DNA from: Bacteroidales bacterium
GTDB lineage: Bacteria > Bacteroidota > Bacteroidia > Bacteroidales > UBA932
Reading direction: 5' to 3'
Assembly (NCBI GenBank): GCA_017619675.1
Contig: JAFZRX010000007.1
Location: forward strand, 62,001-126,000
Length of the DNA stretch: 64,000 bases
Both the position numbers and the translations under genes were made by a program. The notes beneath the pieces were generated by a model, which worked only from the letters and a program-made list of their open reading frames with translations, did not search any database and was not told where the DNA came from. Positions 43,826 through 52,930 of this stretch are shown piece after piece. Position 1 is the first letter of the stretch. Each line of letters opens with the position of its first letter.

Positions 43826-46260
43826 GAGCGTTTCTTCTTCTTAGTTTTCTTGGATGAATCCTCATCTTCTCCATATCCATAGCCGCTTCCGTAACCATAG
43901 CCATAGCCGTAGCCATAACCATAGCCGTAGCCATAGTTGGCGCCGCCGTAGGTCTTGCGGATTTCGGATCCGTTAAGGATTACACCCATATTGTTGAAAC
44001 GGTTCTCCTGGTACATCTCCTCCAGTGCCTCAAGGGCGCGGCGGTCGATGACGCCGGAACGGATAACGAATGCAGTGGTATCTACAACGCGGTTGATAAC
44101 CCTTGTGTCAGCCACAATCTCGACAGGCACGTTATCCATAAGGATATAATCATATCTGTCCTTGAGCTGGTTGATGAGATCGTCGAACCTGCTCTTACGG
44201 AGGAGTTCAACCGGGTTGGGCGGGATATGTCCCGCAGGAATGAGGTCAATGCCGTCCTGAACGTTGGACTTGATAATGTCGTCAATATTCAAGGAATTGT
44301 CGCTCAGGTAATTGGACACACCTGTATAACCATGCTTGAAGCCGAACTTCTTTGAGAGCGTACGTTTACGGAGGTCCATGTCCATCACAACAACCCTCTT
44401 TTCACTGTCTGCAAGACAGGCGGCCATATTCATCGCGACGAAGGTCTTACCGGCACCTACATTGAACGAAGTAAGGGTCATGACGTGTGCCTTGTCCTCG
44501 TCCGTCTTCATGAAGTCAATGTTGGTACAAAGGGAACGGAAAGCCTCGGTGAATACATTCCTGGAGTTCTTGTTGTATTTGATGAGCTTGCCGTCGTCTT
44601 TTTTCTTCTTTTTCTCAAAGACGCTCAAAATACGCTGCAGAACATTTTTCTTGTTAAGACCCTCATAGTCAGGAATCTCTCCAATGAACGGAGCGGAAAC
44701 AGAATCCTCTACCTCCTTGCGGTTGCGGACCTTGGTATCAATGAACAGACGGGCAATGAGAATAACTGCAGGAATAGCAAATCCTATCAGCAAGCCCAGG
44801 AGAATCATCCTCTTGCGGCTAGGATAGATTGGCAGGCCGCTGCACTCTGCCGGATCGATGATACGGGCATTGGTGTCAGCCATGGCCTGGGTGAGAGCAT
44901 TCTCCTCACGCCTGTTAAGAAGGTACATGTACAGTGAGGACTTGATCTCCTGCTGACGCTCAATTCCAAGCAACTCGCGGGCCTTTGACGGCATTGCGGA
45001 GAACCTGGCAAAAGAAATATTCTCCTGAGCCAAAGCGTCATTCCTCTTGACATTAAGATTGGAGACGAGATTGTCCACGCTGCTTACGATACTTTCCTTG
45101 AGGGATCCCAACTGCTTGTCCAGATCCTGGATTACAGGGTTGTTAGGGCCACTGTCTGCAAGGAGTTTGTCTCGGCGCAACTTGGTTGCATTATACTGGG
45201 AAATCTGTCCTTCAGTACGGAGGTCGCTGAGTCCGGTATCTGCCGGGATAAGGTCACTTGTGGAGCCGTGATCGGAAAGATAATCGCGCATTGCCTCAGC
45301 CAGGCGGAGATTGGTTTCTATCTGCACAACTTCCGCACTTGACTGGCGGGAATCGTTCAGATACTGGTTTGCCGTCTGGTTAACATTGAGCATACGGTTG
45401 CTGACCTGGAAATTCTCTATCTGGCCTTCAACGTCTCCCAATTCCTGCTCAATGATGATGAGTCGCCCGTTGATGAATTCTGCTGTATTCTGGGCCACGA
45501 GGTTCTTGTCATTGATAGCGTCCTCGTTATAAATCTCTATTAGGGTATTCAGGATATCGACGCCTCTCTGGGGAGAAGAATCCTGAATAGAAAGAGAAAG
45601 CAGAGAAGCGGCACTGTTGGTCTGACGGATTGTAGTCTTGCCCATCAGAGAAGCGGCAAGGCTGGAAGGATTGTACTTCCTGACATTTACGGTCTGGCCA
45701 TACCAGCTGGAACCATAATTATTGGTAGGTACCACTATTATGCTTCCAAGCGCCGTTTCCAGGGTATCATTTACTGCTACTGTCTCTTTTTTCCCATCAT
45801 TGTAAATAAGGGTTACCGTAGACTCATCCTTGGGAGAAACCTGGAAAGTGAGTGAGCGGACATCATCTGGGTCTGTGAAAACCACTTCTACCGGACTCTT
45901 TTTATAAAGATTGGTAGTACGAAGTCCGTCCATCTTGGTATACTCCACATCAGCCCTTAAGCGTTTGACAACCATAGTCATCAACCTCTTGGAACGGAAC
46001 TGAAGAATCTCGTTGGAAACATTGGTCCTGTTGATAAGGTTGTTATAGTTGTCCATCCTTACCGTTGAAAGAGTATTGGAAGGATTCTTGATAACTACGG
46101 ATGCATCGCTTCTATAAACAAACGGAGTCTTCTGATATTTATAATACTGATAGCCTGCAACCAAGAGCATTGCAAGTACAAACCAGTACCAATATCCCAA
46201 AAGATACCAGAATAAATCCAAAAGGTTTACTGATGCGTTATCTGTTTTTTTCTTTGGCAT
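43822..46260 (-). CDS. wzc: Polysaccharide co-polymerase/tyrosine autokinase
   Basis: 812 residues. Two membrane segments (about 18-40 and 500-525) enclose a large periplasmic domain with coiled-coil pieces (GNW: Wzz fold). The cytoplasmic BY-kinase domain has Walker A NVGAGKTF (about 600), Walker A' VVVMDMDLRKRT and Walker B YDYILMDNVP. The C-terminus is a run of Gly-Tyr repeats (about 775-798) for autophosphorylation, followed by a Lys-rich end. Controls chain length and export together with Wza. Confidence 0.93.
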   Translation of the reverse strand: MPKKKTDNASVNLLDLFWYLLGYWYWFVLAMLLVAGYQYYKYQKTPFVYRSDASVVIKNPSNTLSTVRMDNYNNLINRTNVSNEILQFRSKRLMTMVVKRLRADVEYTKMDGLRTTNLYKKSPVEVVFTDPDDVRSLTFQVSPKDESTVTLIYNDGKKETVAVNDTLETALGSIIVVPTNNYGSSWYGQTVNVRKYNPSSLAASLMGKTTIRQTNSAASLLSLSIQDSSPQRGVDILNTLIEIYNEDAINDKNLVAQNTAEFINGRLIIIEQELGDVEGQIENFQVSNRMLNVNQTANQYLNDSRQSSAEVVQIETNLRLAEAMRDYLSDHGSTSDLIPADTGLSDLRTEGQISQYNATKLRRDKLLADSGPNNPVIQDLDKQLGSLKESIVSSVDNLVSNLNVKRNDALAQENISFARFSAMPSKARELLGIERQQEIKSSLYMYLLNRREENALTQAMADTNARIIDPAECSGLPIYPSRKRMILLGLLIGFAIPAVILIARLFIDTKVRNRKEVEDSVSAPFIGEIPDYEGLNKKNVLQRILSVFEKKKKKDDGKLIKYNKNSRNVFTEAFRSLCTNIDFMKTDEDKAHVMTLTSFNVGAGKTFVAMNMAACLADSEKRVVVMDMDLRKRTLSKKFGFKHGYTGVSNYLSDNSLNIDDIIKSNVQDGIDLIPAGHIPPNPVELLRKSRFDDLINQLKDRYDYILMDNVPVEIVADTRVINRVVDTTAFVIRSGVIDRRALEALEEMYQENRFNNMGVILNGSEIRKTYGGANYGYGYGYGYGYGYGYGSGYGYGEDEDSSKKTKKKKRS
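43875..43935 (-). repeat. Gly-Tyr coding tandem repeat in wzc
   Basis: Near-perfect repetition of a 6-bp unit (minus strand TATGGC/TACGGC variants) coding alternating Tyr and Gly. Slippage here would change the number of phosphorylatable tyrosines in frame. Confidence 0.75.
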
Positions 46261-46270
46261 AATACGGGAA

Positions 46271-47086
46271 TTATCTGCTGTTTCTGAAGAGATATCTCCA
46301 GATAAAGATGTTGGATATCAAATTAAGGAAACTGAATACATTATTTGAAACCCTGGATACACGCTCAATGCGTCCATCGCTGGCATACTTGTTAGGCTTG
46401 ATGTAGATGATGTCGTTCTGCTGAAGATAATAAACAGGTGACTCAAAAAGATCTTTAGTCTTAAGGTTAACGCTGTAAGCAGTGCGGAATCCATCCTGAT
46501 TGCGGATAACCATAATGTCATCAATGAGGGCAGTATTTGGAATTGTACCTATCATTGCTATGGCTTCCAAAATATTCAGACGATCCTTCTCAATTGTATA
46601 ATTGCCGGATCCTGCCATTCCTAAGACGGTTATCTGAAAGTTTTTGAAATTGGCGGTAACAATAGGGTCAGATATGTAGGACTCTTCCTTGATCCTGCGC
46701 TCTACAAAATCCTCAACCTCCTCAATTGTCATACCTTGTATCATAAGGGGACCCAGGAGAGGGAAATTGATACATCCATCCTGATCTACGGTATATCTGA
46801 AATCGTTGTCTCTGGCAAAAGAGGATGCCGTTGTAGAACCAGCGCCATCAGTACTGATGGAACCGCTCATGATGTTGAACGGAATTGCCAGTTCTGGCTG
46901 TTTACAGCTAACTTTTATACTCAGCTGATCTCCGGGCTGCAAGTGGATTTCCTGCATTGGCAGGACTTCATACGGCACTCCGTATTCCATATCCTGCAGA
47001 TAAGTCAGATGCTTCTGAACGGCACAGGATGCTGTCAAAAGCATTACTGCCCCTATTAAAGCCCAATTGAATAATCTCTTTATCAT
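46271..47086 (-). CDS. wza: Polysaccharide export outer-membrane lipoprotein
   Basis: 271 residues. Lipobox LLTASC, then the Poly_export domain (LQPGDQLSIKVSCKQPELA, FPLLGPLMIQGMTIEEVEDFVERRI) and a SLBB-type domain (FQITVLGMAGSGNYTI, NILEAIAMIG), with a C-terminal membrane helix (NLISNIFIWRYLF). Forms the outer-membrane exit pore working with Wzc. 10 nt upstream of wzc. Confidence 0.9.
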   Translation of the reverse strand: MIKRLFNWALIGAVMLLTASCAVQKHLTYLQDMEYGVPYEVLPMQEIHLQPGDQLSIKVSCKQPELAIPFNIMSGSISTDGAGSTTASSFARDNDFRYTVDQDGCINFPLLGPLMIQGMTIEEVEDFVERRIKEESYISDPIVTANFKNFQITVLGMAGSGNYTIEKDRLNILEAIAMIGTIPNTALIDDIMVIRNQDGFRTAYSVNLKTKDLFESPVYYLQQNDIIYIKPNKYASDGRIERVSRVSNNVFSFLNLISNIFIWRYLFRNSR

Positions 47087-47095
47087 ATCTTTAAC

Positions 47096-48145
47096 TTACT
47101 TTCTACTAAACAGCTGGACAAATCGGTTCCAAGCCAGCATAAGGGGCCGCCAAATTACCTCCCCGGGGACATAACGACATAGCATGACAGCCGATGAAGC
47201 ATATGATCCCGCCATTTTTTTTCCTGATTCCCTGCCAAAATTACCGCAACCCATTATTAGTTCCGCCAAACGGTCAGTGTCCCGGCTTTGGAGCGGAGCC
47301 ACCGGCATCAAAGCACAATCCATGCCCAGATACTTTGCCAGCACTCCGTATAGGAGTTTTGTCCAACGCATCAGCCCCAGTTTACTTACTGCCTGCCTGT
47401 ATTCCTGCTGGGAATACTGCCCGCTGTAATGCTTTGTAGCCAATGCAAGGTCGCATAACTGCCTCCATCCCACTCCCATTACAAGAACATGCTTGAGGAT
47501 ATGGACATTCAGCTGGATCAGATTTGTCAAAGGAGCCGGCACCATGTAATCCGGCCCTTGTAAATAGCCGTACTTGCTTTCAATAGCGGCTATCCTTCTT
47601 TTTTTAAAAGGACTGGAGATATCGCACCATTCTCTGTGATGCTCCACCACCACACCGTTCACGGTATAATGATAATCTCCGTCCCCGTCTATCTCTGGAG
47701 AGACCCCCTTGGCTTTGACCAAAGAAAGCGCTTTCCGGAAGTTTTCATTTCCCGGCAGATACCAGTCGATATCTCCCGGTGTCCTGTGTTCAGGCTTGAC
47801 ATACATCCTTGCAAGACCCTGACCTTTCAGCAACACCGCCGTCACCCCTTTATTGTCCCAGAATGCCGCCATGGAACTGAGCACGGCGTCAACTCTTTTG
47901 TTCCCTCTCTCAATGGCATCTACAGCCATGGCGAGAGGAGCCAATATTTGGAAAGGGGGCCTCTCTTCTGGAGGAAGCAAACCTGCTCCGTCAGAAATCA
48001 AGGCGTCTACGGCATGTGCACTGGCCTGCTCCAACAAGGCCGCCCAATCAGTTTGTGTCAGCCGTACAGGTCCAGGGCCGTCCGGAAGGACTCCCCACAA
48101 ACCTGTCCTGAGCACATACAGGAAAGGGCTATTGCACAATTCCAT
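47096..48145 (-). CDS. Nucleotidyltransferase-fold protein (NTase_5-like)
   Basis: About 349 residues from the Met at 48145, preferred over 48217 because that earlier start lies within the pqqD-like gene. Motif LLKGQGLARMYVKPEHRTPGDIDWYL (about 110-135) is the GDID metal site of this family. A later helical region is Trp/Leu-rich. Such proteins occur next to PqqD-like proteins in exopolysaccharide loci; the substrate is unknown. It overlaps that gene by 17 nt. Confidence 0.8.
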   Translation of the reverse strand: MELCNSPFLYVLRTGLWGVLPDGPGPVRLTQTDWAALLEQASAHAVDALISDGAGLLPPEERPPFQILAPLAMAVDAIERGNKRVDAVLSSMAAFWDNKGVTAVLLKGQGLARMYVKPEHRTPGDIDWYLPGNENFRKALSLVKAKGVSPEIDGDGDYHYTVNGVVVEHHREWCDISSPFKKRRIAAIESKYGYLQGPDYMVPAPLTNLIQLNVHILKHVLVMGVGWRQLCDLALATKHYSGQYSQQEYRQAVSKLGLMRWTKLLYGVLAKYLGMDCALMPVAPLQSRDTDRLAELIMGCGNFGRESGKKMAGSYASSAVMLCRYVPGEVIWRPLMLAWNRFVQLFSRK

Positions 48146-48395
48146 ATTTTTTCCAGTCTGCAAGAAGATCGCGGACGTCATTCTCCGCATCCTGCCGGCT
48201 GACATCATACTCTTCACAGAGCCAGGCTACAAGATCAGATTCTGAAAAATCCAGGCCGTATGCCTTCTCCCAGAGCCAGGCTGCCGCCGGGCTAAGCCTG
48301 AAGACTTTGTCAAGACGGGCTACTCCCCCCCTTGTGTCTATAAGCATACCCTCGGCGGCAACTGTCCTGAGCCTGAACGCTCTGTTCAGAGTCAT
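48129..48395 (-). CDS. PqqD-like small protein
   Basis: 88 residues. RTVAAEGMLIDTRGGVARLDKVFRLSP and AAAWLWEKAYGLDFSESDLVAWL, seen in adjacent blocks, followed by EYDVSRQDAENDVRDLLADW, match the PqqD fold (winged helix), the same fold as RiPP recognition elements. In polysaccharide loci such proteins pair with NTase_5-like partners. No radical-SAM enzyme or precursor peptide is seen, so peptide modification is unlikely here. Confidence 0.8.
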   Translation of the reverse strand: MTLNRAFRLRTVAAEGMLIDTRGGVARLDKVFRLSPAAAWLWEKAYGLDFSESDLVAWLCEEYDVSRQDAENDVRDLLADWKKYGIVQ

Positions 48396-48398
48396 TTT

Positions 48399-49739
48399 CT
48401 AGAAGTGATATCCTATGCCGAATGTAGCAACGGGCCTTACATCGAACGGGAAGTTCACGTCGTTCTGATCCTTGTGGATATGAGGATTCATTCCGTTGAA
48501 ACCGTCGGTGAAGGCTTCTGCACTACCCTCAAGCATGAAGCTGAGGCCGTTGTTGAACATGTACTCAAGGTTGAGTCCGCCTCTGAATCCAAACGCATTT
48601 GAAGGGATCTTCCAAGCGTCAAGACCCATCTGCCAAGGGTGGTTAGGATCTGTGAAATCAAATCCGTGACCATATCCAAGTCCTCCGAAGAGAGTCCAGA
48701 ACCAGTGACGGTCAGGATCGTCCCTGCGGTTCAGGGAAACCAGGAGGTCTGCGAAAGCGGAAATGCTCTTGAAGGTATAAGGATAGAAACTGCTGAGAGC
48801 TGTCTCGTTGTGGTTGGCGGCACTCTTGTTTCCTGCATAAGCGGCTGAAAGACGCCATCCGAGTGTAGGAGTGAAGAAGTGACCGAATGCTACCTGGAAC
48901 TGAGGAGAAAGGAGATCGAGATGGCTCTTCTTGCCAATCTTAGGATCTGTATATGTCCAGGTGTTCTCGTTCATTGAGTAGTTTACACCACCCTGAACGG
49001 CAATGAACCAATCCCTCCAGTCAAAAGCCTCAACTACGGGCTCAACAACAGGAGCTACGACAACCGGTGCAGGTGCGGGAGCCGGTGCAGGGGCCGGTGC
49101 GGGTGCAGGAGCCGGTGCAGGGGTGAAGAGCACGTTTGCATCGTCATCAGTGATTGAGGTGTAAGTGAAAACAACCTCGCAGTCTGCATAACGGGCCTCA
49201 GGATAAGCCTCGGCAAGGAGGGTCTGATAAGGAACACCGCCGCCAACTGACTTGATGGCAGCCTCACGGGCGTCAAGGTTGGGATACCTGTCAATGATGT
49301 CAAGAAGCTGGTCCTTAACCTTTACGATTGTGGAGTTGTTGGTTGTCTTGATGTAGTTGATAACCTCATCCCAGCTTTCACCCATTCCCTGTACCTCATA
49401 GAGGGACTCAGGGAAGTTGTACTGACGGGCGATAATACCCTTGACGTCATTTGCACGTCTCTCAGAAAGGCCCTGGTTGTAGGAAACTGAAGACTCAGGA
49501 GATGCCCATCCCTTGATGAGGATCTTGGACACGTTGAAATTCTCCTTGTTCAGAGTTGAGAGAATCTGCATTGCACGAGCGTTCTGAGAGAAAGAAGTGA
49601 TGCTTTCAGATACGTTCACAGGATAATGTATCCTGGCACTTACCGTTGTGGTCTCATCCGGTCCCGGCATGCCCGGAGCGGCAGCTGCAATGAATGCTCC
49701 GAGGATGCTTACAGAGAGAATCAAAAATAATTTTTTCAT
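48399..49739 (-). CDS. OmpA-domain protein with reversed order: peptidoglycan-like domain then barrel
   Basis: 446 residues. Signal peptide (ILGAFIAAAAPG). The N-terminal half has an OmpA-like domain (about 35-200) with ILIKGWASPESSVSYNQGLS and ERRANDVKGIIARQY. An Ala-Pro repeat linker follows (about 206-225). Then comes a barrel-like domain (about 240-446) with alternating strands ending in PVATFGIGYHF. Classical OmpA has barrel first. Placed in the polysaccharide locus, it may anchor or space the export machinery; function inferred only. Confidence 0.8.
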   Translation of the reverse strand: MKKLFLILSVSILGAFIAAAAPGMPGPDETTTVSARIHYPVNVSESITSFSQNARAMQILSTLNKENFNVSKILIKGWASPESSVSYNQGLSERRANDVKGIIARQYNFPESLYEVQGMGESWDEVINYIKTTNNSTIVKVKDQLLDIIDRYPNLDAREAAIKSVGGGVPYQTLLAEAYPEARYADCEVVFTYTSITDDDANVLFTPAPAPAPAPAPAPAPAPAPVVVAPVVEPVVEAFDWRDWFIAVQGGVNYSMNENTWTYTDPKIGKKSHLDLLSPQFQVAFGHFFTPTLGWRLSAAYAGNKSAANHNETALSSFYPYTFKSISAFADLLVSLNRRDDPDRHWFWTLFGGLGYGHGFDFTDPNHPWQMGLDAWKIPSNAFGFRGGLNLEYMFNNGLSFMLEGSAEAFTDGFNGMNPHIHKDQNDVNFPFDVRPVATFGIGYHF

Positions 49740-49759
49740 TTGTGTAACTTTTAAAAGTA

Positions 49760-50839
49760 TTATAATTTATTGTATATCTCCAAACACTTCTCTATCATGG
49801 CCTCTTTGGTAAACAACGCTTTGTAACGTTCCAGGGCATTATTGCAATACTGCTGGTATACGACAGGATCCTCCGTTATCTCCAATATGGCCTTTGCCAG
49901 TTGAGGGCCGCTACAGGGTTCCACGTTAAGTCCGGAATAACCGTGCCCGTTAACCCAGGACACCCCCGAACCGGGAATGCGTGTTGCCACAACAGGCTTT
50001 CCACAACTCATAGCCTCAATCTGGACTATCCCAAATGCCTCTGTCTTCCATATGCTGCTCAGGCAGAAAACGCTGCACTGTGCGAACATTCCGGGCAACT
50101 TCTCCTGAGGGATACGCCCGGGAAGGCTGACCTTGTCCTGAAGGCCTTCTGCCTTGATCTGGGCTTCCAACTCTTCCCTCAAGGGGCCTTCTCCTCCAAT
50201 TACCACGCGGTAACTGTCCGGAAGGTACTTTGCGGCATCTATCAGATATTTGTACCCTTTATATCCCACCAGGCGTCCTAAGGAGAATACAATCTTGTAT
50301 TCTGAAGGTTCTGCGCAGGCGTCCGGCAAGGGGTCGACTCCAATAGGCATGTATGTCAATTTATCCTGCACTCCCTGCAGGAAAGGCGATTCACTGACAT
50401 ATACGGGCGATGTTCCCACAATTATGTCAGAATGCCTTACTATCCAAGATTGCAAAGGTAAATAAAATTTTAATAAAAACCTCTGTTTTATTATATCACT
50501 ATGCCAATGTAATACAACTTTTCCTTTATACCCGCTCAATCTGAGCGCCAAAGCCGCCATAGGGTCCGGATGATGGACGTGAATTATGTCATATTCAGGG
50601 CAATGCTTGTGTAAATATGATATCATTGCCGGGGATATCATGGTGGCCGAAGCCTTGAACAGTGATTTGACGCAGATGCAGCGGGAATGCTCCCCCATCT
50701 GTATGACCTGGGGCTTCTCGCAGGCGCAGAGCATATCGCAGTCGACGCCCGCACGGCCAAGGCCTTCGGTCAACTCCCACATCACTTTCTCAACTCCTCC
50801 CAGGATTGGATAGAATTTACCTAACTGCAATACTTTCAT
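49760..50839 (-). CDS. Glycosyltransferase family 4
   Basis: 359 residues, GT-B fold. N-terminal domain: FYPILGGVEKVMWELTEGL, HVHHPDPMAALALRLSG. C-terminal domain: VFSLGRLVGYKGYKYLIDAA, and the EX7E region TEAFGIVQIEAMSCGKPVV. Retaining transferase that extends the repeat unit on the cytoplasmic side. The donor is unknown. It overlaps the previous GT4 by 23 nt. Confidence 0.9.
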   Translation of the reverse strand: MKVLQLGKFYPILGGVEKVMWELTEGLGRAGVDCDMLCACEKPQVIQMGEHSRCICVKSLFKASATMISPAMISYLHKHCPEYDIIHVHHPDPMAALALRLSGYKGKVVLHWHSDIIKQRFLLKFYLPLQSWIVRHSDIIVGTSPVYVSESPFLQGVQDKLTYMPIGVDPLPDACAEPSEYKIVFSLGRLVGYKGYKYLIDAAKYLPDSYRVVIGGEGPLREELEAQIKAEGLQDKVSLPGRIPQEKLPGMFAQCSVFCLSSIWKTEAFGIVQIEAMSCGKPVVATRIPGSGVSWVNGHGYSGLNVEPCSGPQLAKAILEITEDPVVYQQYCNNALERYKALFTKEAMIEKCLEIYNKL

Positions 50840-51872
50840 ACATCAACTGTTTTAAAGCTTTTGCATCCCTTGCAGGGAAAAACTTCGCCCTGGGAGCATT
50901 TGAGGCTACCCCATGGGCATATGGCAGGTCTGCCAGAAGAAGTCTCCCCCTGCCTCCCGTAGAAGCGAGGAATTCGCTGATAGGAAGACCCCATGTCTCC
51001 ACCCTTGACGGGAACACAAAGGCATCGGCAGCCTTATAAAGGCCGAAAAGGTCTTCCCTGCTCATATATCCGGCGAACTCAATGCTCTTGACATTGCCCC
51101 AGTTCTTATATAGCCAGCGCGCATATCTGTTCTCAGTCCCCGATATTGAAAGGACTACCTTGAACTGTCCTTTTCCGAGGTCATTTTCCAACAGCCGCGC
51201 CGCTTCGCAAAGTGTCTCGAAGTTTTTGTGACAGTCCGGAGAGGAAGCGTAGAAGAACATGGGAACCGGATATCTGATTTCCGAAGCTTTCACTGAAGAC
51301 ATGTCCGGCAACTGCGGCGGAATAACCCTGAACTTGGATGCAGGGAGATGAAGCATCTTAGCCATCGCATCCCTGAACCATTCCTGCTGGACTATAAGGC
51401 AATCATTGCGCCTGACGTTAATCCGGTACGCCCAGCGGGTGAAATTGGCGAACAGCGGCACCTTGGGATCCATGATCCAGTCCCGAGGAATAACTTTCAG
51501 GAACGGGAACGATGTATGGCAATACACTTCCTGATGTTCAGCCACGACACGCGGAGTGGTATCGTGCATGGAAAGCCACATATAGACGGGACGTCCATCG
51601 CGCTTTGCCAGGTCCTTGGAAATCCTATGCATGGTCACATACTCGCACCAAAGCCGTCTTCCCCAACCTTTTGCGCTCCATGGGATCTCCATATATTCAA
51701 TGCCAGGATAATCACATAGGGCCTGCTTGTGGACAAGGGCGATAACCTTCCACTCCCCCGCCTCCGCCAGACCGCTGAGATACTTGAGGCAGTCCCTGAG
51801 GATTGTCAAAGTACCTCCTTTGCGGATATTGACCGCGGAAACTACAACAGTCCTTGGAACAGATCCGTCCAT
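50817..51872 (-). CDS. Glycosyltransferase family 4
   Basis: 351 residues. N-terminus SAVNIRKGGTLTILRDCLKYL; C-terminal domain with PMFFYASSPDCHKNFETLCEAA, FAGYMSREDLFGLYKAADAFV and PSRVETWGLPISEF. It resembles the mannosyl/rhamnosyl transferases of capsule loci more than the neighbouring GT4s. Overlaps the next GT4 by 31 nt. Confidence 0.85.
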   Translation of the reverse strand: MDGSVPRTVVVSAVNIRKGGTLTILRDCLKYLSGLAEAGEWKVIALVHKQALCDYPGIEYMEIPWSAKGWGRRLWCEYVTMHRISKDLAKRDGRPVYMWLSMHDTTPRVVAEHQEVYCHTSFPFLKVIPRDWIMDPKVPLFANFTRWAYRINVRRNDCLIVQQEWFRDAMAKMLHLPASKFRVIPPQLPDMSSVKASEIRYPVPMFFYASSPDCHKNFETLCEAARLLENDLGKGQFKVVLSISGTENRYARWLYKNWGNVKSIEFAGYMSREDLFGLYKAADAFVFPSRVETWGLPISEFLASTGGRGRLLLADLPYAHGVASNAPRAKFFPARDAKALKQLMYESIAVR

Positions 51873-52930
51873 TTTTTCATTATCAATTGGATGTCAAAGC
51901 GGTCGGACGCTTCATATGCGGCGGCTCCCATTTTCTGCCTGAGGGCCTCGTCATCCATCAATTCCTTCAACTTGGCCGCAAGGGCGACAGTATCACCTTC
52001 AGGCACCAGGAATCCGCTTACGCCAGGCTCGACGATGTCCTTTGGGCCGCATTTGCACTGGAAACTCACTATGGGAAGGCCGGCGGCCTGCGCCTCCAGC
52101 AGTACCATAGGGAGCCCTTCGTACCGTGAACTCATCGCAAAGATGGAGGAATTCAGGTATTCTTTCTTTATATCGGCCGAAGGCCCGGTGATGACATTCG
52201 CAGGAACAGGTCCCAGGTCATCGCCGCTGCCTGCTATGCGCAGGGTCCACCCTTCGGTATCGATCTTTTTCCATGCGTCAAGCAGCATGTCAAAGCCTTT
52301 CTGGTAGTTGTAGCGTCCAACGGCAAGGACCTGACGGGCAGTGCAGGAAGAGGGCGTCTCAAAAGAGAATGTGCGGGCGTTGGGGATTACTTCAATGTTG
52401 TCCAGGCCCTCCCAGTAACCCCTGTCCTCTTCTGTCAGGACCACGAATTTGTCGTAACGGGCCGCGATGCGGGCGTCCTGGCGGTAGCGCCAGCGGTCCG
52501 CCAGGGCCCACAGCCCCTTGCGGCCGTACTGCAGCTTCTTGAAGCGGCTGAAATGTATTTCCAGGACCTTGCGGCTGCCGTCCTTGATCTTTGGAAGGAA
52601 TGAGGCGTCGTTGCAAAACATGCTGACAGTGATGTCCGGCTCTATCTCATGAAGGAGGTTTGCCAGGGCGCAGCGGTGCTTTACCTGCTTGAAGGGATAA
52701 TGCAGTATCTTGGATGCGAAGGAAGCCCCGTTATTGGCGTCATAGTCAATCCCCAGGTCACGGAATTCGATGGACGGGTCCATCTTGAAGGCGGCCGGCA
52801 ACCCGCGCTGGTCGGTGGTTACCACAACCACCTTGACTCCGCGCGCCGCCAGCCAGTTGGCCTTGAGGGCCAACGCGCGCTCCATCCCTCCGGAGTTCCA
52901 GGTAGCGGCTATGTTATAGACGATTGTCAC
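51842..52930 (-). CDS. Glycosyltransferase family 4
   Basis: 362 residues with a GTG start overlapping the Wzy stop. NSGGMERALALKANWLAARG at the N-terminus; AVGRYNYQKGFDMLLDAWKKI, then YEGLPMVLLEAQAAGLPIVSF with the EX7E region. Clear GT4 retaining enzyme; donor and linkage unknown. Confidence 0.92.
   Translation of the reverse strand: MTIVYNIAATWNSGGMERALALKANWLAARGVKVVVVTTDQRGLPAAFKMDPSIEFRDLGIDYDANNGASFASKILHYPFKQVKHRCALANLLHEIEPDITVSMFCNDASFLPKIKDGSRKVLEIHFSRFKKLQYGRKGLWALADRWRYRQDARIAARYDKFVVLTEEDRGYWEGLDNIEVIPNARTFSFETPSSCTARQVLAVGRYNYQKGFDMLLDAWKKIDTEGWTLRIAGSGDDLGPVPANVITGPSADIKKEYLNSSIFAMSSRYEGLPMVLLEAQAAGLPIVSFQCKCGPKDIVEPGVSGFLVPEGDTVALAAKLKELMDDEALRQKMGAAAYEASDRFDIQLIMKKWTDLFQGLL

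Noticed and set aside
47096..48395. RiPP (modified peptide) cluster suggested by the PqqD-like protein
   Set aside because: No precursor peptide, radical-SAM enzyme or peptidase nearby; the genes lie in a polysaccharide operon.
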